A DNA stretch of 37,157 bases from Pseudomonadota bacterium (GCA_021842465.1 JAKBZN010000023.1:1-37157); one strand, 5' to 3'; shown: positions 8,455 to 20,177, counted from the first letter of the stretch. A program made the numbers and translations. The notes: generated by a model from the sequence alone, not told the origin.

Positions 8455-11136
8455 TCAAAAATCCTTGACCACCCGCTTGGACCCGGTCGTATCGTCATCG
8501 CGCGCATCGAACCGGAAACCGAGGGTCGCCACGAGGTTGAGCATGGTGCGATTGTCGGCGGGGACCGTTCCCTCCATGTGCCGGAGCCCTTTGTTGCGGG
8601 CGACGTCCATCAGCGCGTTCATCAGGCGGTGGCTGATGCCCTTGTGTTGCCACGCATCGGCAACGACGAGCGCGAATTCGCAGGACTCGCCGTCCGGGTT
8701 GATGACGTAGCGCGCCACGCCGATTTCGGTTTCCGCATCGCCTTGTCCGACCACGGCGATCAGGGCCATTTCCCGGTCGTAGTCGATCTGCGTGAAGCGC
8801 GCGAGCATCGCCGGGCTCAGATCCTGCAGTGCGCCGGCAAACCGGAAGTGCCGCGACGTCTCGGATAGGCCGTGCACGAAGGCCTGCTCGAGCGCGGCGT
8901 CTTCCGGGCGGATCGGCCGGATGGCGAGATCGGTTCCGTCGGGCAGGATCTGGCGGCTGACCAGGTGGATGGGGTACGGGTGGATCGCCATGTGCGCATA
9001 GGGTTCGCTACCGGGACGGGGGTAGTCGACGGCGATTCGGGCGTCGACGGCGATGGCGCCGTGCTCGTCGACGAGCAGGGGGTTGATGTCCATTTCGCGG
9101 ATGTGCGGCAGTTCGCACACCATTTCGGAGACGCGCAACAGCACGCTTTCGAGCGCGGCCATGTCGACCGGCGGCATCTGACGGAACGCGCCGAGCAGTC
9201 GTGCGATCCGCGTGCCGCCGATCATGTTGCGGACGAGATAGGCATTGAGCGGCGGCAGCGCGACCGTCCGATCGCCCATCACTTCGACCATCACCCCGCC
9301 GGCGCCGAAGGTGATGATCGGGCCGAAGAGCGGATCGGTGGCGACGCCCACCATCAGTTCGCGCCGGTTGGGGCGGTCGACCATCGGCTCGATCACCACG
9401 CCGTCGAGACGCGCATCGGGCCGGGCCTGATGCACCGCATCGAGGATCTCGTGGAAGGCGCGATGGATCGCTTCGGCGTTGCCCAGGTTGAGTCGGACGC
9501 CGCCGGCATCCGACTTGTGCGTAATGTCGTGCGAGTGGATTTTCATCGCCACGGGCATGCCGAGCTGTTCGGCAAGCAGCAGTGCTTCGGCGGGGGTGCG
9601 CGCCACCATCGCGCGCGCGATGGGAATGTGGAAGGCCGCAAGCACGGCCTTCGATTCCATCTCGCTCAGTACGTTGCGGTGTTCGGCAAGCGCGTTTTCG
9701 ATCAGCAGCCGCGCTCCGTCGACGTCGGGTGTCGCGGAGTGCGACAGCGACGCCGCGGTTTGCACCAGTAGCTGCTGGTTCTGGTAGTACGTCGAGATGT
9801 AGGAAAACACTTCCACCGCGGGCTCGGGGGTGCGGAAGTTCGGAATGCGCGCCTGCGAGAAGGCGGCGCGGCTGGCGGCCACGGCGGTATCGCCCATCCA
9901 GCAGGCGAGCAAGGGCTTGGGATAGCGGCCGGCCAGATCGACGACCGTCTCGGCCACCGCGGTCGGCTCGGTCATCGCCTGCGGGGTCAGGATCACCATC
10001 ACGCCGTCGACTCCCGGATCTTCCAGGCAGGCGGACACGGCGCCGCGGTAGCGCTGCGCGTCGGCGTCGCCGATCACGTCCACCGGGTTGCCGTGCGACC
10101 AGGTCGGCGGCAGCGCGTCGTGCAGGCGGCGCATGGTGTCTTCGGAGAGCGTCGCCAGCGCGACGCCGAGGTCGGCCGCGCGGTCGCTCGCCATCACCCC
10201 GGGGCCGCCGCCGTTGGTGACGATCGCCAGACGGTTGCCGCTGGGGCGGAATTGCGTCGACAGGGCTTTGGCTGCGGAAAAGAGCTGCACGATGCTGGCG
10301 ACCCGCACCGCACCCGAACGCCGGATCGCCGCGTCGAACACGTCGTCGGCACCGACCAGCGCGCCGGTGTGCGAGCGTGCCGCCCGGGAACCCGCTTCGT
10401 GGCGGCCCACCTTGACCAGGAATACCGGCTTGGTGCGCGCCGCGGCGCGCAGTGCGCTCAGGAAGCTGCGGGCATGGCGAATGCCCTCGATGTAGAGCAG
10501 GATGCTTTCGGTGAGCGGGTCGGAGACCAGATAGTCGAGGATTTCGCCGAAGTCGACGTCCGCCGTGGAGCCCATCGACACGATGCTGGAGAATCCGACG
10601 TCGTTGGGGAGCGCCCAGTCGAGAATCGCGGTGCACAGGGCGCCGGATTGGGAAACCAGCGCCAGGTTGCCGGGCTGTGCGCCGTCCTTGCTGAACGTTG
10701 CGTTGAGGCCGATCGACGGACGCATCACGCCCAGGCAGTTCGGCCCGACCAGGCGGATCCCGTACATCCGGGCACGATCCAGGACTTGCTGTTCCAGTTC
10801 GCGGCCGGACCCATCCCCCTCGCCGAAGCCTGCCGAAAGGATCACGGCCGCCTTCACCTCCCGCTTGCCGCAGTCGTCGATGATTTTCGGCACGGTCACC
10901 GCCGGCGTGGCGATCACCGCCAGATCGATCGGCTCCGGGATTTCATCGACGCTGGCGTACGAGCGATGCCGCTGAATGCGCGCGTGCTGCGGGTTCACCG
11001 CATAGAGCTTTCCCTGGTAGCCGCTCTTCAGCAGGTTGCGGAAGGTCACGCCACCGACCGATTCCGGACGATCGCTGGCACCGATCATGGCGACCGAACG
11101 CGGCGCGAAAAGGGGACTCAGATAGTGCTGGTTCAT
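8455..11136 (-). CDS. PatZ-like protein lysine acetyltransferase (acyl-CoA synthetase-like plus GNAT)
   Basis: An 893-residue protein in three parts. First are CoA-binding and succinyl-CoA-ligase-like domains (VAMIGASDRPESVGG, GPNCLGVM, VSQSGAL). Next is an ATP-grasp region (about residues 500-720). Last is a GNAT acetyltransferase of about 150 residues with EFALVVADAWQHKGIS and NRTMLNLVATLGFRF. This order is that of PatZ/Pat, which acetylates acetyl-CoA synthetase and other enzymes using acetyl-CoA. His256 in RSHTGALVG aligns in position with the phosphohistidine of ADP-forming acyl-CoA synthetases. Residual ligase activity can therefore not be excluded. The ATG at 11136 gives the family-like start MNQHYLSPLFAPRSVAMIG; an ATG 9 nt upstream is possible. 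It is divergent from the OsmC gene. Confidence 0.9.
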   Translation of the reverse strand: MNQHYLSPLFAPRSVAMIGASDRPESVGGVTFRNLLKSGYQGKLYAVNPQHARIQRHRSYASVDEIPEPIDLAVIATPAVTVPKIIDDCGKREVKAAVILSAGFGEGDGSGRELEQQVLDRARMYGIRLVGPNCLGVMRPSIGLNATFSKDGAQPGNLALVSQSGALCTAILDWALPNDVGFSSIVSMGSTADVDFGEILDYLVSDPLTESILLYIEGIRHARSFLSALRAAARTKPVFLVKVGRHEAGSRAARSHTGALVGADDVFDAAIRRSGAVRVASIVQLFSAAKALSTQFRPSGNRLAIVTNGGGPGVMASDRAADLGVALATLSEDTMRRLHDALPPTWSHGNPVDVIGDADAQRYRGAVSACLEDPGVDGVMVILTPQAMTEPTAVAETVVDLAGRYPKPLLACWMGDTAVAASRAAFSQARIPNFRTPEPAVEVFSYISTYYQNQQLLVQTAASLSHSATPDVDGARLLIENALAEHRNVLSEMESKAVLAAFHIPIARAMVARTPAEALLLAEQLGMPVAMKIHSHDITHKSDAGGVRLNLGNAEAIHRAFHEILDAVHQARPDARLDGVVIEPMVDRPNRRELMVGVATDPLFGPIITFGAGGVMVEVMGDRTVALPPLNAYLVRNMIGGTRIARLLGAFRQMPPVDMAALESVLLRVSEMVCELPHIREMDINPLLVDEHGAIAVDARIAVDYPRPGSEPYAHMAIHPYPIHLVSRQILPDGTDLAIRPIRPEDAALEQAFVHGLSETSRHFRFAGALQDLSPAMLARFTQIDYDREMALIAVVGQGDAETEIGVARYVINPDGESCEFALVVADAWQHKGISHRLMNALMDVARNKGLRHMEGTVPADNRTMLNLVATLGFRFDARDDDTTGSKRVVKDF

Positions 11137-11239
11137 CGTAGGCATGCCTGCGTGGACGAACGATGGGCTCGTCGGGACTCTACACGACGCAAGATCCGAT
11201 GGTATGGTGTCGTCGGATCGCTTTCGGAGGTGCCTTCCC

Positions 11240-11701
11240 ATGACCGACCCGGCCGTTCCCGATTTCTCGATTCGGCTCGAGCAGGAAGCCGATTACCGGT
11301 TTGCGGTGCGATTCGGCGATGCCGCGATCCCGGTTCTGCATACCGACGAGCATGCGCCCCTGGGCGGCGGAACCGGTCCCGGTCCCGATGACCTGCTGGG
11401 CGCCGCGGTCGCGAATTGCCTGGCATCGAGTCTGCTCTTCGCCATGCGCAAGTTCCGCAATGATCCGGCGCCGATCCGGGCGCAGGCGGCGGTGCGCAAA
11501 GGGCGCAATGAACACGGGCGGCTGCGCATCGTCGAAATCCTCGTCGAACTGCGGATCGGGCTGACCGGCTCGGAGGTGCAGTCGCTCGAGCGGATCGTTT
11601 CCCAGTTTGAGGATTTCTGTGTCGTCACGCAAAGCGTTCGCGGCGGAATTCCGGTTACGGTGCGGGTGCTCGACCGGGACGGCGCGACGATCCACGGCTG
11701 A
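11240..11701 (+). CDS. OsmC family protein
   Basis: A 153-residue OsmC/Ohr-fold protein. The two conserved redox cysteines are visible in AAVANCLASSLLF (on the long central helix) and FEDFCVVTQSVRGG (C-terminal half). The family reduces organic hydroperoxides or acts in general oxidative-stress defence in the cytoplasm. The group with the GGGTGPGPDDLLGAAVANC region is usually annotated only as OsmC family, and its substrate is unproven. The start at 11240 is well supported by CGGAGG nine bases upstream. The gene is divergent from the PatZ-like gene, sharing a gap of about 100 nt. Confidence 0.9.
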   Translation: MTDPAVPDFSIRLEQEADYRFAVRFGDAAIPVLHTDEHAPLGGGTGPGPDDLLGAAVANCLASSLLFAMRKFRNDPAPIRAQAAVRKGRNEHGRLRIVEILVELRIGLTGSEVQSLERIVSQFEDFCVVTQSVRGGIPVTVRVLDRDGATIHG

Positions 11702-11766
11702 GGCGGCCGACGCAAGTTCGGCGCGCGCAGCGCGCCCTGGCGCTGGTGCGTGCCGGGCCGATTTTC

Positions 11767-11783
11767 ATTCAATCCAATTGAAT
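11767..11783. promoter_or_regulatory. Perfect palindrome, candidate operator upstream of the RutE-like gene
   Basis: ATTCAAT and ATTGAAT form a perfect 7-bp inverted repeat with a 3-bp spacer, set in an A/T-rich island (about 11763-11810) that stands out against the G+C-rich surroundings. It lies 82 nt before the nitroreductase start, the usual place for a promoter and a dimeric repressor site. The A/T-rich stretch also contains runs of T that could belong to the end of the OsmC transcript. No regulator gene is adjacent. Confidence 0.45.
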
Positions 11784-11864
11784 TTATCGTTGTTTATTTT
11801 TTGATTCCCGGTGGCGCCGGTTTTGGCATCCTTGGGTTGCCAACCCGAACCGGAGATTTCCGCC

Positions 11865-12455
11865 ATGACGACCTCGATTCCTGATCCCGCGCTCGACCAG
11901 TTGTTCCGCGCGGCGCGCACCGCCCACGGCTTCCGCCCGGATCCGATTCCCGATGCCACCCTGCACGCGCTCTACGATCTGCTCAAATGGGCGCCCACGG
12001 CCTACAACATGCAGCCGGCGCGGTTCGTGTTCGTGCGCAGCCCGGAGGCCAAGGAACGGCTCAAGAAGGGGTTGATGGCGGGCAACGTTCCCCAGACCAT
12101 GGAGGCGCCGGTCACCGTCGTGGTCGCGTATGACACGCGGTTCTACGACCACCTCCCCGAGCAGTTTCCGGCGATGGACGTCAAGGGAATCTTCGAGGGA
12201 AATCCGGCGCTGTCGCAGGAGGCTGCGTTCCGCAACGGCAGCTTGCAAGGGGCCTATCTGATGATGGCGGCGCGCTCGCTGGGCCTCGATTGCGGGCCGA
12301 TGTCGGGGTTCGATCCGGCAGCCGTCGACGCCGAGTTCTTTCCCGACGGGCGGTTCCGATCCAACTTCCTGGTCAACCTCGGCATCGCCGACCCGGCGAA
12401 GTACTACCCGCGGGGCCCGCGGCTTGCGTTCGAGGTCGCGGCGCAGGTTCTGTAG
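11865..12455 (+). CDS. RutE/HadB-like nitroreductase family protein
   Basis: A 196-residue FMN-dependent nitroreductase-fold protein. The N-terminal region RTAHGFRPDPIPDATL and the segment LLKWAPTAYNMQPARFVFV match the RutE branch, described as malonic semialdehyde (3-hydroxypropanoate-forming) reductase in pyrimidine breakdown. The C-terminal NLGIADPAKYYPRGPRLAFE is also typical. No other rut gene is nearby, so a general quinone, nitro or aldehyde reductase role is equally possible. The ATG at 11865 is preceded by CGGAG nine bases upstream. The gene runs towards the PIN-domain gene, with a 30-nt gap containing a short CCCC/GGGG stem. Confidence 0.85.
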   Translation: MTTSIPDPALDQLFRAARTAHGFRPDPIPDATLHALYDLLKWAPTAYNMQPARFVFVRSPEAKERLKKGLMAGNVPQTMEAPVTVVVAYDTRFYDHLPEQFPAMDVKGIFEGNPALSQEAAFRNGSLQGAYLMMAARSLGLDCGPMSGFDPAAVDAEFFPDGRFRSNFLVNLGIADPAKYYPRGPRLAFEVAAQVL

Positions 12456-12485
12456 GATTTCGCCTCATTCCCCGACGGGGGTGGG

Positions 12486-12905
12486 TCAGGGCGAGGATGC
12501 GCGGTACGCCCGCGGTTCCTGAATTTCCAGTCCGCTTTTTCGCGCATGACGCGCCAGACGAAGCAGTGCCCGGTCCTTGGTGAACAGCATGCGCGCGCCG
12601 CCCTCCACGGCGAGATCGAGGAATTTCTGATCGTCCGGATCGCTGCAGAGCCACGGCGCCGCGCGCCGGGGTTCCAGGCATTCCGCCCGTTCCTGCCATG
12701 CCCGCAGCAGCGGCTCGGCCGGGCGCTTCTCGAGCCACGGCGCAAACTGCGGACGCGTCAGTACGGATTGCAGTTCGGCATCCGTCGGGCGGCTGCGGAT
12801 TGCGCGCAGGGTTCCGGCGCGCAGTGCCGATTCGAGCGCCGTGGCGTCGCCGTCTTCGAATAGGAAGAGGTCGAGCCAGGCGTTCGTGTCGAGGACGACT
12901 CGCAA
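12486..12905 (-). CDS. PIN-domain ribonuclease (putative toxin component, no visible antitoxin)
   Basis: A 139-residue PIN-domain protein. The acidic metal-binding residues are all present: Asp6 in VVLDTNAWLDL, Glu44 in TDAELQSVL, Asp91/Asp92 in SDPDDQKFLDLA and Asp111 in FTKDRALLRLA. PIN proteins are Mg/Mn-dependent single-strand ribonucleases; this shape matches the group called putative toxin-antitoxin component, PIN family. The only start that gives the usual N-terminus is a TTG at 12905. It sits 16 nt downstream of the acnA stop, so the gene probably belongs to the mdh-acnA transcript. No antitoxin-like small gene precedes or follows it, so a toxin role is not shown; RNA processing is an alternative. 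Confidence 0.8.
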   Translation of the reverse strand: MRVVLDTNAWLDLFLFEDGDATALESALRAGTLRAIRSRPTDAELQSVLTRPQFAPWLEKRPAEPLLRAWQERAECLEPRRAAPWLCSDPDDQKFLDLAVEGGARMLFTKDRALLRLARHARKSGLEIQEPRAYRASSP

Positions 12906-12921
12906 GCGCGTCCGCGGTCGT

Positions 12922-15629
<2,708 letters not shown>

Positions 15630-15633
<4 letters not shown>

Positions 15634-16670
15634 GTCGTTGGTGTCGGATTGTTGACTTGTTGACCGGGCGATTTTAATAGGGCTTCGATGGCGTGGCGTT
15701 CCTCCTGCAATTCGGCGGCGGAACGTTCGACGTAGGAGCGCACGAAATCGTCGAGCGGCAGGTCGCGGACGATTTCATAGTCGCTGTCGTGGCAGGTGAC
15801 CGGAAGCCCGCAGACCAGGCCTTCGGGAATGCCGTAGCAGCCGTCGGAGCGCACGCCCATGGTCGTCCAGCGCCCCTCCGTACCGTAGATCCAGTCGCGC
15901 ATGTGGTCCATGGCGGCGTTGGCGGCCGACCCGGCCGACGACAGGCCGCGCGCCTCGATCACCGCCGATCCCCGCCGTTCGATCATGGGGATGAAGGTTT
16001 CGCGGTTCCACGTCTCGTTGCCGATCCACTCCCGCACGGAACGGCCGCCGGCGGTGGCGAAGCGATAGTCCGGGCACATCGCGGGGGAATGATTGCCCCA
16101 CACGAAGAGCCGTTCGATCCGGTCCACCGGCTGGCCGATCCGCGCGGCGATCTGGGCCAACGCGCGGTTGTGGTCGAGCCGCATCATCGACGTGAAATTG
16201 CGCGGCGGGAGGTCGGGTGCCGAACGGATTGCAATGTAGGCGTTGGTGTTGGCCGGATTGCCGACCACCAGGGTCTTCACCGTGCGCTTGGCGACGTCGT
16301 TGAGGGCCTTGCCCTGCGCGGAGAAGATCTGCGCATTGGCGGCCAGCAGATCCTTGCGTTCCATGCCGGGGCCGCGCGGCCGGGCCCCCACCAGCAGCGC
16401 GACGTCGATGTCGCGGAACGCATCGCGCGGATTGTCGAATGCCTGCTGCGAGGCGAGCAGGGGGAATGCGCAGTCCTCGAGTTCCATCATCACGCCGCGC
16501 AGCGCCTTCTGCGCGCGCTCGTCCGGGATCTCGAGCAGCCGCAGCGCGACGGGTTGCTCGGGGCCGAGCATGTCGCCGGCCGCCACCCGAAACGTGAGCG
16601 CGTAGCCGATCTGGCCGGCGGCACCGCTGATGGCGATCTGGACGGGCTTGGAACTCGGGGTGCGGAGCAT
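15630..16670 (-). CDS. mdh: Malate dehydrogenase
   Basis: NAD-dependent malate dehydrogenase, 346 residues, of the bacterial/cytosolic-like type found in Burkholderiales. The NAD-binding loop is [12 protein letters not shown] (about 14-25), and the mobile loop [15 protein letters not shown] contributes substrate arginines 97, 99 and 105. Asp166 in RLDHNRA and His194 in VWGNHSPAM form the catalytic relay. The ATG at 16670 is preceded by AGGAGG with a 9-nt spacer. It converts malate to oxaloacetate for the citrate synthase encoded divergently, and heads the unit mdh-acnA-PIN. About 160 nt separate it from sdhC; no regulator gene lies between them. Confidence 0.97.
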
Positions 16671-16834
16671 GGTGAAGGACCTCCTGCGGAGCGTGCGCGC
16701 AGCGCATCGTGGTATGGTCCAAGGATACGCCGAAACCGTTTTCCGCTACGATCGCGGCATGTCGTACGGGGGCCGGTTGTTGCCCGCCGAGGGTTGCCAA
16801 ACCGCCATGCGCCATGCGCGATGTGAGCGATTCG

Positions 16835-17266
16835 ATGACGACCATGCAAACAAGCCGAAGACCCGGATCGCTGGCCAGCCGGAACATCCGGATCGCGGAT
16901 CTGGTCCACTACCGCCTGCCCGTCGCTGGCGTGCTCTCCATCCTGCATCGGGTGAGCGGCGCGGCGATGTTTCTCCTGTTGCCGTTCGCGTTGCGGTGGT
17001 TCGCCGACAGCCTGGGTTCGGAAGCGGGATTCGCGCGGGCCGCGCGATGCGCCGGTTCGTGGTGGGGCAAGCTGATCGTGTTCGGCGCGTTCTGGGCCTT
17101 GATGCACCATGCGTGCGCCGGGGTACGGTTTCTCCTGCTCGATTTGCATCGCGGCGTCGATCGCGCCTCGGCGCGCAAGAGTGCCATCGCGGTGTTCGCG
17201 GTCAGCCTTGCGCTCACCGGGGTGTTCGGTCTGTGGTGGCTCGGGCTGCCGGGGAGGGCGGGATGA
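16835..17266 (+). CDS. sdhC: Succinate dehydrogenase cytochrome b556 subunit
   Basis: Membrane anchor subunit of complex II, 143 residues, with three hydrophobic helices. SILHRVSGAAMFLLL carries the Ser and Arg of the quinone site, and FWALMHHACAGVRFLLLDL holds the expected heme b histidine on helix II. The N-terminus is uncertain: ATGs at 16814, 16835 and 16844 are in frame and no strong Shine-Dalgarno marks one. I chose 16835 because GTGAGCG lies just before it and the soluble lead-in has a typical length. The stop overlaps the sdhD start (ATGA, 17263-17266). Confidence 0.92.
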   Translation: MTTMQTSRRPGSLASRNIRIADLVHYRLPVAGVLSILHRVSGAAMFLLLPFALRWFADSLGSEAGFARAARCAGSWWGKLIVFGAFWALMHHACAGVRFLLLDLHRGVDRASARKSAIAVFAVSLALTGVFGLWWLGLPGRAG

Positions 17267-17619
17267 CCGGTCGGGCGGCGAGGACGGCGGTCGGGGCCCA
17301 TTACGGCCTGCGGGATTGGCTTGCGCAGCGCATCACGGCGGTGGTGCTGCTGGGGTTCCTGCTGGCGCTCGCGGCTGAACTGGCGTGGGCGGGCGGGATC
17401 GACCATGCGCGCTGGGTCGGGGCGTTTCGTCCGGTGGCGATGAAGGTGCTGGGTACGCTGGCGGCGGCGGCGCTGTGCTTCCACGCCTGGGTCGGGATGC
17501 GCGACATCTGGATGGACTACATCAAGCCGGTGGGCTTGCGTCTGACGCTGCACGTCGGGACGATCCTGTGGCTGGGGGCCTGCTTCGTCTGGTCGGTGCA
17601 AATCATGTGGAGCGTGTGA
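17263..17619 (+). CDS. sdhD: Succinate dehydrogenase membrane anchor subunit
   Basis: Second membrane anchor of complex II, 118 residues with three TM helices. The segment GLRDWLAQRITAVVLLGFLL is the usual first helix. FHAWVGMRDIWMDYIKP is the conserved helix II to loop region, with the heme-proximal His and the Asp-Tyr of the quinone site. The start overlaps the sdhC stop and follows GGGGAGGGCGGG, and the stop TGA abuts the ATG of sdhA. The four subunits are therefore tightly coupled. Confidence 0.93.
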   Translation: MTGRAARTAVGAHYGLRDWLAQRITAVVLLGFLLALAAELAWAGGIDHARWVGAFRPVAMKVLGTLAAAALCFHAWVGMRDIWMDYIKPVGLRLTLHVGTILWLGACFVWSVQIMWSV

Positions 17620-19392
17620 ATGTCATCGGGAAGCTTCCCTCGCAGGAGGTTCGATGCGGTGATCGTCGGCGCGGGTGGCGCCGGGATGCGCTGCGCGCTG
17701 CAGTTGGCGCGCGCCGGCCGGCGCGTCGCGGTGCTCACGAAGGTGTTCCCCACGCGCTCGCACACGGTCGCTGCCCAGGGGGGAATCGGCGCTTCGCTCG
17801 GCAACATGGGCGAGGACAACTGGCTCTGGCATATGTTCGACACCGTGAAGGGATCGGATTATCTCGGCGACCAGGACGCGATCGAGTTCCTGTGCCGCGA
17901 AGCGCCGGGCGCGGTGTACGAGCTCGAACATCTGGGCATGCCGTTCGATCGCAACGCCGACGGCACCATCTATCAGCGGCCGTTCGGCGGCCATTCGGCC
18001 AACTTCGGCGAGAAGCCCGTGCCTCGCGCCTGCGCCGCGGCGGACCGCACCGGCCACGCCCTGCTGCATACGCTCTACCAGTGCAACGTTGCCGCGCGCA
18101 CGCAGTTCTTCGTCGAGTACATGGCCCTCGACCTGGTCCGTGACGCCGAAGGCGCGGTGGTGGGCGTCGTCGCGCTGGAGATGGAGACCGGCGAGGTCTC
18201 GATCTTCGAGGCCCGGTTCACGGTGTTGGCCACGGGCGGCGCCGGGCGGATCTTCGCGGCGTCGACCAATGCCTACATCAATACCGGCGATGGCCTCGGC
18301 ATGGTTGCGCGGGCGGGCCTGCCGCTGCAGGACATGGAGTTCTGGCAGTTTCACCCGACCGGGGTCGCGGGGGCGGGCATCCTGATCACCGAGGGGGTGC
18401 GCGGCGAGGGCGGAATCCTGCTGAATTCGCGGGGCGAGCGCTTCATGGAGCGGTATGCCCCGACGCTCAAGGATCTCGCCCCGCGCGATTTCGTTTCGCG
18501 GTCGATGGACCAGGAGATCAAGGAGGGGCGCGGCTGCGGCCCCAACGGCGACTACGTCCAGCTCAAGCTGGACCACCTTGGTGCGGAGACCATCCTCAAG
18601 CGCCTGCCGTCGATTCGCGACATCGCGATCAAGTTCGCCAACGTCGATCCGATCCGCGAGCCGATTCCGGTGGTGCCGACGATTCATTACATGATGGGCG
18701 GCATTCCGGCGAACGTTCACGGCCAGGTCGTGGCGCCGCGCGATGGCATGCCCGAGGCGGTCGTGCCGGGGCTGTATGCGATCGGCGAGTGTTCCTGCGT
18801 GTCGGTGCACGGCGCCAATCGGCTGGGGACGAACTCGCTGCTCGACATCGTGGTGTTCGGCCGGGCGGCGGGCAATCACATCGGCGCCGCGCTCGCCGAC
18901 GACGAACGGCACCGCCCGTTGCCGGCCGATGCCGGGGAGGCGACCCGCGCACGCCTGGCCGGGCTCGACGCACGAGCCTCCGGGGAGCGCACGCAGGAGG
19001 TCGCGACCGACCTGCGCCGCACCCTCCAGGCGCATTGCGGCGTGTTCCGCACGGCGGCGTTGCTCGACGAGGGCGTGCGCAAGGTCCGCGAAATCGCGCT
19101 GCGGGCCGAAGACGTCGCGATCGGCGACAAATCGCGGGTGTTCAATACCGCGCGCGTCGAGGCGATCGAACTGGCGAATCTCGTCGCGGTGGCGCAGGCG
19201 ACGATCGAGTCCGCGGCGGCGCGGACCGAGAGCCGCGGCGCGCACGCGCGGGCGGACTTCCCGCTGCGCGACGACGCGAACTGGATGAAGCACAGTCTCT
19301 GGACTGCGCAGACCCGGTCCCTGCAGTACAAGCCGGTGCACCGTACGCCGATTTCGGTGGCACCGTTCGAGCCGAAGGTGCGGACGTTTTGA
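17620..19392 (+). CDS. sdhA: Succinate dehydrogenase flavoprotein subunit
   Basis: Catalytic subunit of complex II, oxidising succinate to fumarate on the cytoplasmic face of the membrane; 590 residues, normal for the family. The FAD dinucleotide site is AVIVGAGGAGMRCAL. His48 in TRSHTVAAQGGIGAS is the covalent FAD attachment residue. Active-site blocks FHPTGVAGAGILITEGVRGE, IHYMMGGIPANVHGQV and SVHGANRLGTNSLLD are intact. The start directly follows the sdhD stop with no gap. Confidence 0.98.
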   Translation: MSSGSFPRRRFDAVIVGAGGAGMRCALQLARAGRRVAVLTKVFPTRSHTVAAQGGIGASLGNMGEDNWLWHMFDTVKGSDYLGDQDAIEFLCREAPGAVYELEHLGMPFDRNADGTIYQRPFGGHSANFGEKPVPRACAAADRTGHALLHTLYQCNVAARTQFFVEYMALDLVRDAEGAVVGVVALEMETGEVSIFEARFTVLATGGAGRIFAASTNAYINTGDGLGMVARAGLPLQDMEFWQFHPTGVAGAGILITEGVRGEGGILLNSRGERFMERYAPTLKDLAPRDFVSRSMDQEIKEGRGCGPNGDYVQLKLDHLGAETILKRLPSIRDIAIKFANVDPIREPIPVVPTIHYMMGGIPANVHGQVVAPRDGMPEAVVPGLYAIGECSCVSVHGANRLGTNSLLDIVVFGRAAGNHIGAALADDERHRPLPADAGEATRARLAGLDARASGERTQEVATDLRRTLQAHCGVFRTAALLDEGVRKVREIALRAEDVAIGDKSRVFNTARVEAIELANLVAVAQATIESAAARTESRGAHARADFPLRDDANWMKHSLWTAQTRSLQYKPVHRTPISVAPFEPKVRTF

Positions 19393-19406
19393 GGGAAGCG
19401 CAGCAT

Positions 19407-20177
19407 ATGGATGCATCGAAACCGGAATCGGGTTCCGCCGCCGCCGGCGCGACGTCGGGCGCGGCGCAGCCTCGCGTCGCGCGCTTTCGCATCTACCGCT
19501 TCGATCCGGAGCGCGATGCCCAGCCGCGCATGCAGGATCTTGCCGTGACGCTGCAGGAAACCGACAAGATGCTGCTCGACGCCCTGATGCGGATCAAGGC
19601 CGAAGTCGACGACAGCCTGTCGTTCCGACGCTCGTGCCGCGAGGGGGTCTGCGGGTCCGACGCGATGAACATCAATGGCCGCAACGGCCTGGCGTGCATC
19701 ACCAATCTGCGCGATCTGGCGCAGCCGATCGAGTTGCGTCCGCTGCCGGGACTGCCTGTGGTGCGCGACCTGATCGTCGACATGACGGACTTCTTCAATC
19801 AGTACCACTCCGTCGACCCGGTGCTGGTCAATCATTCTCCGCCGCCCGAGAAGGAACGGCTGCAGACCCCCGAGCAGCGCGACGAACTCGACGGCCTGTA
19901 CGAGTGCATCCTGTGCGCGTGCTGTTCGACGTCCTGCCCCAGCTTCTGGTGGAATCCGGACAAGTTCGTCGGCCCGGCCGGGCTGCTGCAGGCCTATCGC
20001 TTCCTGGCCGACAGCCGCGACGAGGCGACCAACGAGCGGCTCGACAACCTCATGGACCCGTACCGGCTGTTCCGCTGCCATACCATCATGAACTGCGTCG
20101 ATGTTTGTCCCAAGGGCCTCAATCCGACGCGGGCGATCGGGAAGATCAAGGAAATGATGCTGCGGAGGGAGGTGTGA
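19407..20177 (+). CDS. sdhB: Succinate dehydrogenase iron-sulfur subunit
   Basis: Electron-transfer subunit of complex II, 256 residues. The [2Fe-2S] ligands are Cys77, Cys82, Asp85 and Cys97 in CREGVCGSDAMNINGRNGL and the following Ala-Cys; the Asp at the third position is normal for this family. The [4Fe-4S] and [3Fe-4S] ligands lie in CILCACCSTSCP (167-178) and CHTIMNCVDVCPKGLNP (224-240). An alanine/glycine-rich lead of about 20 residues precedes the usual start of the fold. GAGGGA lies ahead of the ATG at 19407. The stop overlaps the sdhE start. Confidence 0.98.
   Translation: MDASKPESGSAAAGATSGAAQPRVARFRIYRFDPERDAQPRMQDLAVTLQETDKMLLDALMRIKAEVDDSLSFRRSCREGVCGSDAMNINGRNGLACITNLRDLAQPIELRPLPGLPVVRDLIVDMTDFFNQYHSVDPVLVNHSPPPEKERLQTPEQRDELDGLYECILCACCSTSCPSFWWNPDKFVGPAGLLQAYRFLADSRDEATNERLDNLMDPYRLFRCHTIMNCVDVCPKGLNPTRAIGKIKEMMLRREV

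Noticed and set aside
12470..12480. CCCC-GAC-GGGG hairpin between the RutE-like and PIN genes as a terminator
   Set aside because: A four-base stem with no T run is too weak to call.
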